Assembly: GCA_964536215.1 (NCBI GenBank)
Contig: CAZHWT010000052.1
Location: 1 to 5,811 of the forward strand
Source: CAZHWT01 sp964536215
Lineage (GTDB): Bacteria; Patescibacteriota; CAZHWT01
DNA: 5,811 bases
Direction of reading: 5' to 3'
A program made the translations under genes and the position numbers. Numbering within the stretch: the stretch's first letter is position 1; each line of letters starts with the position of its first letter. The notes beneath the pieces were generated by a model. That model worked only from the letters and a program-made list of their open reading frames with translations. It was not told the DNA's origin and searched no databases. Of the stretch, positions 1-4,173 are shown in pieces.

Positions 1-7
1 GCATCTT

Positions 8-1384
8 CTACTTCGTCTTCTCTCGAATCTCCGTCACATCCTCAGCCAGCTGCTTTATTGCCGAGGTGGCCGAGGACAACGACCCCGACTTATTCACCGC
101 CGTCGCCAAAGCGGCATTAATAGCATCGTTGTACTCGTTAGCTCCTGTATTACCGGCAAAAAACGAGGCTAACAAATCCGGAGCCTGCTGCGTATAAGCA
201 TCCAAATACTCATCGCCAGTCAACGCCGTCGCCAAATCACGTCGGCTATATGGCTCTCCAAACGGTCGCGTTTCTTGCTGAGCGGTCACCATAGCCAGCT
301 GCTGCTCTTTCTCTGTCAACCATTGCAAAAATTTCCAAGCTTGCACCTTGTGCTCACTTGACTCCGGCACCGCTTCTACCCAATAGCTGGCATAGCCAGT
401 TTTCTGGTCGGTGGTTAAATGTGGCACGGGTGCCACCTTAATTGGCAAATCCGGATTCTGACTCACCAGCGATAACAGCCGCCAAGACGGAATCAAAATC
501 ATCCCCACCCGACCTTCGGCAAAAGCCACCGTTGACTGCACCATCTTATCATCCCAGTCCTTTTCCGACGTGGCGAACATCCGGTAAAAAGCCAACGCTT
601 CCGCCCCAGGATTGGTCCCACTAGCTGAGGACAAATGAAACGCCACCTTATCCTCATTAGCATTTACAAAACTAACCCCATTTTGAGCCATCAATAAGCC
701 AATAATATCCGGGAAGTGGTCAATATTATTGGTCGTCCCCATAGCAACGCCAGCCACCTGCAACGTACCAGACTTATCCCGCTGCGTAATCTTAGCCGCA
801 TCGCGGCGTAAATCGTCCCACGTAGCCGGGGGCGTGGCAATGCCCGCCTTGTTAAACAAATCCTGGTTGTACACTAACGCCAATCCATCTATCTCCAACG
901 GAATAGCATAGTACTTACCGTCGTGATAAAGCTGATAACGGTTAACCGAATAGTAAACAGACTCATACTGGCTAGGATTAATAACACTAGACGGTATCGG
1001 CGACAAATACTTGCGCAAGGCTGGCACCCAGCTATCATGCAAACGAACAATATCCGGCGATGGGCTAGTTGAGCCAGGCTGAATCCGGGTCTTAACCGTA
1101 GCAAAATGATTCTCAATCGGCCGCTGTTCATACGTAATCGTCACGTTGGGGTGCAGCTCATGATACGAATCAAAAAACGGCTGCATTAACTCCTCCGACT
1201 CCCATAGCCCCCAATAAGTCAGCGTTACTGGTTTAACATCATCGCCGGGGAACAACGCTCCCATCCAAAAATACGCTCCCAACCCCAACAAAACCACCAC
1301 CAAAAAAGACCCACCAACTGCCAACAGCAGCTGTTTAGTAGCAAATCCTCGTTGTGAAAAAAGGGAACGCCGGGCAGCAAACAT
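8..1384 (-). CDS. Membrane-anchored extracellular solute-binding protein of an ABC transporter (sugar-type, SBP_bac_1/UgpB-MalE-like)
   Basis: This 458-residue protein should bind a carbohydrate-type ligand outside the membrane and hand it to an ABC importer. A basic N-terminus (RRSLFSQRGFATK) is followed by one hydrophobic segment at about residues 19-46. The protein has no cysteine, so it is not a lipoprotein and is probably held by an uncleaved signal anchor. The binding fold begins near residue 53 (VTLTYWGLWESEEL). Family-typical segments follow: a PATWDDL hinge motif at 186-192, LLMAQNG at 230-236, FAEGRVGMILIPSW at 288-301, and a late WVEAVPESSEHKVQAWKFLQWLTE helix region at 335-358. 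The length is normal for the family. I chose ATG 1384 over the TTG at 1390 because AGAGG (1391-1395) sits 6 nt upstream of the ATG but would touch the TTG. No permease or ATPase gene is in the window; any partners would lie downstream, below position 1. The family is clear; the substrate is not. Confidence 0.88.
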   Translation of the reverse strand: MFAARRSLFSQRGFATKQLLLAVGGSFLVVVLLGLGAYFWMGALFPGDDVKPVTLTYWGLWESEELMQPFFDSYHELHPNVTITYEQRPIENHFATVKTRIQPGSTSPSPDIVRLHDSWVPALRKYLSPIPSSVINPSQYESVYYSVNRYQLYHDGKYYAIPLEIDGLALVYNQDLFNKAGIATPPATWDDLRRDAAKITQRDKSGTLQVAGVAMGTTNNIDHFPDIIGLLMAQNGVSFVNANEDKVAFHLSSASGTNPGAEALAFYRMFATSEKDWDDKMVQSTVAFAEGRVGMILIPSWRLLSLVSQNPDLPIKVAPVPHLTTDQKTGYASYWVEAVPESSEHKVQAWKFLQWLTEKEQQLAMVTAQQETRPFGEPYSRRDLATALTGDEYLDAYTQQAPDLLASFFAGNTGANEYNDAINAALATAVNKSGSLSSATSAIKQLAEDVTEIREKTK

Positions 1385-1390
1385 ACTCAA

Positions 1391-1395
1391 CCTCT
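1391..1395 (-). promoter_or_regulatory. Shine-Dalgarno site of the solute-binding protein gene
   Basis: AGAGG on the minus strand lies 6 nt before ATG 1384. It decides the start in favour of this ATG over the in-frame TTG two codons upstream. Confidence 0.6.
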
Positions 1396-1448
1396 ATCCT
1401 ACACCATTACCTTAACCGTAGCCAAGCAATCGAAAGCCTATGCGCTTG

Positions 1449-1500
1449 TTCGTTAATTCGATTGTTCGATGCTTCATTATTCGTCCATTCGTTATTCGCA
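1449..1500. repeat. TTCG-phased degenerate 8-nt tandem array
   Basis: On the plus strand TTCG recurs at 1449, 1457, 1465, 1480, 1488 and 1495, with a one-base variant (TTCA) at 1473. Spacings are 8, 8, 8, 7, 8 and 7 nt. The four bases after each TTCG vary, so only the phase and the core word are kept. Two more copies 8 nt apart lie at 1642 and 1650. Read on the minus strand the core is CGAA, a word also found in the inverted repeat upstream of hflX. Function is unknown. Confidence 0.65.
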
Positions 1501-1562
1501 TAACTACTCACTACCTACTCTTGTCCGCCCCGCCAGGGTCGGAACTTACCACTCACCCAGGT

Positions 1563-1624
1563 ATCCTAGGGATCCTAGGGGTCATGGGGAAAATGGTGTA
1601 TTGGGGATATTGGGCATATTGGAA
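1563..1624. repeat. Degenerate 9-nt tandem array (ATNNTNGGG-like units)
   Basis: Successive units on the plus strand are ATCCTAGGG (1563-1571), ATCCTAGGG (1572-1580), GTCATGGGG (1581-1589), an 8-nt AAAATGGT, then GTATTGGGG (1598-1606), ATATTGGGC (1607-1615) and ATATTGGAA (1616-1624). The first two are identical and the rest drift from a common pattern ending in a G run. The 9-nt period keeps reading frame, so any translation gives a 3-residue repeat, but no gene here has a credible start. Confidence 0.65.
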
Positions 1625-1712
1625 CCTCGTCTACGCGACGATTCGTTTATTCGCTCCCGTACTCCGCGCTCCTTACCCCTTCCTCCTGCAGCCTCCGGCA
1701 GCACACCTACTC

Positions 1713-1783
1713 CCAACCTGCCTACTTGCCTACTCCCGACTTGCCGACTTGCCGACTTGCCGACTTGTCAACTCGTCGATTCC
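1713..1783. repeat. 8-nt tandem array, unit CCGACTTG, overlapping the 3' end of hflX
   Basis: Four perfect tandem copies of CCGACTTG occupy 1736-1767. Degenerate copies flank them: CCAACCTG (1713-1720), CCTACTTG (1721-1728) and a 7-nt CCTACTC (1729-1735) on the left; TCAACTCG (1768-1775) and TCGATTCC (1776-1783) on the right. The right-hand copies encode the hflX stop codon and its last few residues. On the minus strand the unit reads CAAGTCGG. Confidence 0.8.
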
Positions 1784-2895
1784 TCAACCAACCCTAACTT
1801 TTCCCCAATCGCCACGACCAGCTCCGCCACCCCTTCCCCCGTCTTACTCGACACCACCACCGGAGAAAGTCTTTCAAATTCCGCCTTCAAATTCGACACA
1901 TCCACCCTCTCTGCAGCATCAACCTTGCTAAACACCATCATTCGCGGTCGATCCCACAACTCCAAATCCTTCAGCACGCCCTCTACCACCTCAATTTTAT
2001 GTCGAAAATCCTCATCCGACACATCTACCACCTGAATCAGCACATCGGCATAAACAGACTCCATTAAAGTTGATGTAAACGCCTGCAACAACTCGGGCGG
2101 CAGCCCTTGAATAAACCCAATTGTATCTGAAACAAGCACTTCTTCTTGTCGCTCAGGCAAAAATATCTTACCAGCCGAAGCATCCAAGGTGGCAAACAGC
2201 ATATCGTCAGCAAACTTTCCCTTACCCACCAACCGGTTATACAAACTAGTCTTGCCCGCATTGGTATAACCCACCAAGGACACCGTCTTCATCCCCATCC
2301 GCCGTCGCCGATCCAATTGACGTTTCTTATCCTCCGCCAGCTTGGTCAGCTTTTCCTCAGTCTTCTTCATTTGCGCCGCCCAGTGTCGCTTCATCCGCTC
2401 CGTATTTGTTTCACCGATGCCGCGTCCGCCAATTCCACCACCCTGCCGCGACATCTCCGTCCCCATCCCATAAATCCGCGGCCCCATATGTCGCATAAAC
2501 GCCAACTCAATCTGCAACCGCGCTTCTGCTGTATGAGCATGTTGAGAGAAAATGTGCAAAATCAAATCCACCCTATCCCAAACTTCGAGCTCCGATTTAG
2601 CCTTGCTCAGCTGCTCCTTCATTTCGTACAGCTGTCCTGGCTTAACCACATCACCCAGCACCACCACATCAATATCCTGCCCCGTTATGAGACCCGTTAT
2701 CTCCGTCAATTTACCCGCACCCAGATACATCCCCTTATCATGAACTTCCCGCCGCTGGATGACCGTATCTACCACCTCGCCACCCAGAGACTCGACCAAC
2801 AACCACAGCTCCCGCCAAAGCCCAAACGCTTGTTCATCCGACACATTCCGAGGCTGAATCCCCGCCAACAAAAACCGTAGTTTCTTTTCTTGCAT
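1768..2895 (-). CDS. hflX: GTPase HflX, ribosome-associated
   Basis: HflX is a translational GTPase-family protein that binds the 50S subunit and, in characterised bacteria, splits stalled or hibernating ribosomes. This copy has 375 residues. The N-terminal HflX domain covers about 1-195, with the glycine-rich signature SRQGGGIGGRGIGET at 149-163. A basic coiled-coil-like linker (about 173-200) follows, then the G domain: G1 GYTNAGKTS 209-217, G2 threonine in FATLD (236), G3 DTIG 257-260, G4 SKVD 323-326 and G5 SSKTGEG 349-355. G4 has Ser where NKxD is usual. The start is ATG 2895, which gives the family-like start MQEKKLRFLLAG; the open frame reaches TTG 2940, but that extension lies in the repeat arm. 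No Shine-Dalgarno precedes ATG 2895, and a TATACT box sits 7 nt upstream, so the mRNA may be leaderless. The C-terminus (EESTS) and the TGA stop are made from degenerate copies of an 8-nt repeat. Confidence 0.95.
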   Translation of the reverse strand: MQEKKLRFLLAGIQPRNVSDEQAFGLWRELWLLVESLGGEVVDTVIQRREVHDKGMYLGAGKLTEITGLITGQDIDVVVLGDVVKPGQLYEMKEQLSKAKSELEVWDRVDLILHIFSQHAHTAEARLQIELAFMRHMGPRIYGMGTEMSRQGGGIGGRGIGETNTERMKRHWAAQMKKTEEKLTKLAEDKKRQLDRRRRMGMKTVSLVGYTNAGKTSLYNRLVGKGKFADDMLFATLDASAGKIFLPERQEEVLVSDTIGFIQGLPPELLQAFTSTLMESVYADVLIQVVDVSDEDFRHKIEVVEGVLKDLELWDRPRMMVFSKVDAAERVDVSNLKAEFERLSPVVVSSKTGEGVAELVVAIGEKLGLVEESTS

Positions 2896-2901
2896 GGGAA
2901 T

Positions 2902-2907
2902 AGTATA
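2902..2907 (-). promoter_or_regulatory. Candidate -10 box for a leaderless hflX transcript
   Basis: TATACT on the minus strand ends 6 nt before ATG 2895, placing the expected transcript start at or next to the initiator A. No good -35 hexamer is visible at 16-18 nt spacing, and no Shine-Dalgarno lies between the box and the ATG. It sits immediately outside the left end of the inverted-repeat element. Confidence 0.4.
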
Positions 2908-2911
2908 CAGG

Positions 2912-3102
2912 AGAGTGCAAAGCCAAAGCTTATAGCTCAAATTTAGAAATGAGAAATACGAAATACGAGACAGTTTCGAAAATAGAAGTGAGAAATGAGA
3001 AAGTGCTTTGATTTTCCTTTTTTTGATTTATTTCGTATTTCGTATTTTACATTTCAGTTTTTAGGCTCTTAGCTGTGGCTTTAAGCTTTGGCTTTGCACT
3101 CT
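2912..3102. repeat. 191-bp nested inverted-repeat element between galU and hflX
   Basis: The outer arms, 2912-2932 and 3082-3102, are 21-bp perfect inverted copies (core AAAGCCAAAGCTTA on the left arm). Inner arms, 2946-2968 and 3033-3055, match at 21 of 23 positions and include a perfect 15-bp stretch, AAATACGAAATACGA. The centre has GAGAAAT/GAGAAAG direct words (2990-3003) and a T-rich run (3018-3024). The element fills nearly all of the 219-bp gap: its right end is 12 nt from the galU stop and its left end is 16 nt from the hflX ATG. There is no open frame for a transposase. A folded transcript would form a long hairpin, but there is no U-run after it on either strand, so it does not look like an intrinsic terminator. 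Confidence 0.8.
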
Positions 3103-3114
3103 GCGTTTTGCGCT

Positions 3115-3993
3115 TTACGCTTTTAGCGTCTTCAAGTATTCCTTCAACTCCTTCTCATACCCCGGATGACTCAGCGCAATCTCAATATTCGCCTTCAGAT
3201 ACTCCAGCTTATTGCCACAGTCATAGTATCGCCCACCCTTAATCTCCACTGCATACACCTCATGCCCCGCCTCAATCATAGTCCGCAGCCCATCTACATA
3301 TACCAACTCCTCACCCTGCTTAGGCTCCACCTGCTTCATATGATCCACAAAATCCGCCGTAAATACATATCCCGACACAATCCCCAAATTAAATAACTTG
3401 TGTCCAGGTCCTGGCTTCTCCACGATGTTGCGCACCTTAATCACTCCCGGTTCCACCTCATCACCATCCACAAAGGCATACTTTTTAGTATCTTCTGGGT
3501 TATCAGTTTTTATTGCCGACAAAATCGGCGCCTTAAACTTCTCATACGCTGCCACCAATTGCTGCGACCGCGTCGGTGAGGCCACAAAAAAGTCATCCGC
3601 CCACAAACATAAAAACGGCTGGCGCCCAACAATCGGCTCCGCATTCAAAATTGGCGTAGCATTACCCAAATGTCCCTTCTGGCGCAAATAAATAAAATTA
3701 GCCAAGTTAGCAATCCGCACCACCTCTTCCATTTGCTTGTCCTTACCCGCTTCTTTTAATCGCGAAATCAGTTCATACGGATAATCAAAATGGTCTTCTA
3801 GCGTCCGCTTATGCCACCCCGTCACCATAATAATATCTTCCACTCCGGCACTAACCGCATCCTCGACCACATACTGAATCACCGGCTTATCCAGCACTGG
3901 CAGCATCTCCTTAGGCATGGCCTTAGTCGCCGGCAAAAACCGCGTCCCCATCCCCGCCGCCGGAATCACTGCTTTAGTAATAGTTTGATTCAT
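3115..3993 (-). CDS. galU: UTP-glucose-1-phosphate uridylyltransferase (GalU-type nucleotidyltransferase)
   Basis: The enzyme makes UDP-glucose and pyrophosphate from UTP and glucose-1-phosphate in the cytoplasm, feeding envelope polysaccharide and glycolipid synthesis. It has 292 residues, about the usual length of bacterial GalU. The nucleotide-binding signature GMGTRFLPATK is at 14-24 and KEMLP at 28-32. WADD (131-134) is at the expected metal/nucleotide site. VEKP at 191-194 and a GGRYYDCGNKLEYLKAN block at 253-269 complete the fold. The loop usually written LGLGHAV is here HLGNATPIL (108-116), which places this in a divergent subgroup, so another nucleoside triphosphate or sugar-1-phosphate cannot be excluded. 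ATG 3993 is supported by AGGAAGGA 9 nt upstream. It is codirectional with hflX, but the inverted-repeat element lies between them. Confidence 0.92.
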   Translation of the reverse strand: MNQTITKAVIPAAGMGTRFLPATKAMPKEMLPVLDKPVIQYVVEDAVSAGVEDIIMVTGWHKRTLEDHFDYPYELISRLKEAGKDKQMEEVVRIANLANFIYLRQKGHLGNATPILNAEPIVGRQPFLCLWADDFFVASPTRSQQLVAAYEKFKAPILSAIKTDNPEDTKKYAFVDGDEVEPGVIKVRNIVEKPGPGHKLFNLGIVSGYVFTADFVDHMKQVEPKQGEELVYVDGLRTMIEAGHEVYAVEIKGGRYYDCGNKLEYLKANIEIALSHPGYEKELKEYLKTLKA

Positions 3994-4002
3994 ATAAAAG
4001 AT

Positions 4003-4010
4003 TCCTTCCT
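4003..4010 (-). promoter_or_regulatory. Shine-Dalgarno site of galU
   Basis: AGGAAGGA on the minus strand lies 9 nt before ATG 3993. It is the strongest ribosome-binding site in the window and fixes the galU start. Confidence 0.75.
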
Positions 4011-4026
4011 ACACCCTTCAACCAAG

Positions 4027-4035
4027 ATTGTATCA
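4027..4035 (-). promoter_or_regulatory. Candidate extended -10 promoter element for galU
   Basis: The minus strand reads TGATACAAT, an extended -10 (TG-N-TACAAT) about 17 nt upstream of the Shine-Dalgarno. It would give a leader of roughly 25-30 nt. A TTGATG lies upstream (4054-4059), but the 21-nt spacer is too long for a normal -35, so the call rests on the extended -10 alone. Confidence 0.4.
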
Positions 4036-4081
4036 ACAAACCCCATCCCTTCACATCAACCAATCATCTACGGTAAAAAGA

Positions 4082-4113
4082 ATTATATAATACTTTTAAA
4101 AGTATTATATAAT
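4082..4113. repeat. Perfect 32-bp AT-rich palindrome, possible terminator of the esterase gene
   Basis: The two 16-nt arms are exact reverse complements with no spacer, centred on TTTTAAAA between 4097 and 4098. The sole G-C pair is C4093-G4102. Each arm contains TATAAT, so -10-like words occur on both strands. On the minus strand the palindrome starts about 60 nt after the esterase stop codon and is followed by TCTTTTT (4081-4075), so it could act as an intrinsic terminator, although an almost pure A-U stem is weak. It could instead be an operator or a divergent promoter core. Confidence 0.75.
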
Positions 4114-4173
4114 AAATCAAAAACAACTCAGATAAATTAAATCAAGAAAAATCAATTCCAACCAAAATGCCGA

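Larger units (their letters stand above)
1396..1712. other. Non-coding gap between hflX and the binding-protein gene, filled with short-period repeats
   Basis: The gap between the two minus-strand genes is about 380 bp (1385-1767) and I see no real gene in it. Plus-strand open frames across it are low-complexity and continue antisense into hflX. It holds a TTCG-phased array, a 9-nt array and an 8-nt array, listed separately. Between them, at 1501-1562, are CTAC/ACTC-rich words (CTACTCACTACCTACTC) of similar flavour. I found no convincing promoter for the downstream gene. TTGGCT and TAGGAT with an 18-nt spacer occur at about 1399-1428, but the implied transcript start would fall on the Shine-Dalgarno. 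Confidence 0.6.

Noticed and set aside
1687..1703. Short hairpin (7-bp stem with one mismatch, loop TCC) downstream of hflX as a terminator
   Set aside because: No T-run follows it on the minus strand and the stem is short, so a terminator call is not supported.
1768..1770. TGA at the end of hflX read as glycine (alternative code of some CPR lineages)
   Set aside because: The four proteins are full of ordinary glycine codons with no internal in-frame TGA, and the HflX G domain is complete before this codon.
1713..1783. CRISPR array
   Set aside because: The units are 8 nt, contiguous and without spacers; this is a tandem microsatellite-like array.
1440..2035. Two overlapping plus-strand open frames with Pro/Leu/Ser-rich products
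   Set aside because: They translate the tandem arrays and then the antisense of hflX; there is no ribosome-binding site and the composition is low-complexity.
2146..2880. 244-codon plus-strand open frame
   Set aside because: It lies wholly antisense to hflX, whose motifs are unambiguous; its translation is rich in His, Pro, Gln and Leu with no family resemblance.
2896..2940. Upstream TTG start at 2940 adding 15 residues to HflX
   Set aside because: The added codons are made of the inverted-repeat arm and the putative -10 box, and the family-like N-terminus begins at ATG 2895.
2912..3102. Insertion sequence
   Set aside because: The inverted ends are clear, but the interior is too short and has no transposase frame, so only a non-autonomous element or a hairpin can be proposed.
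3811..4140. 109-codon plus-strand open frame crossing the galU start and ending beyond the palindrome
   Set aside because: Most of it is antisense to galU and the remainder is AT-rich gap; the product has no recognisable features.
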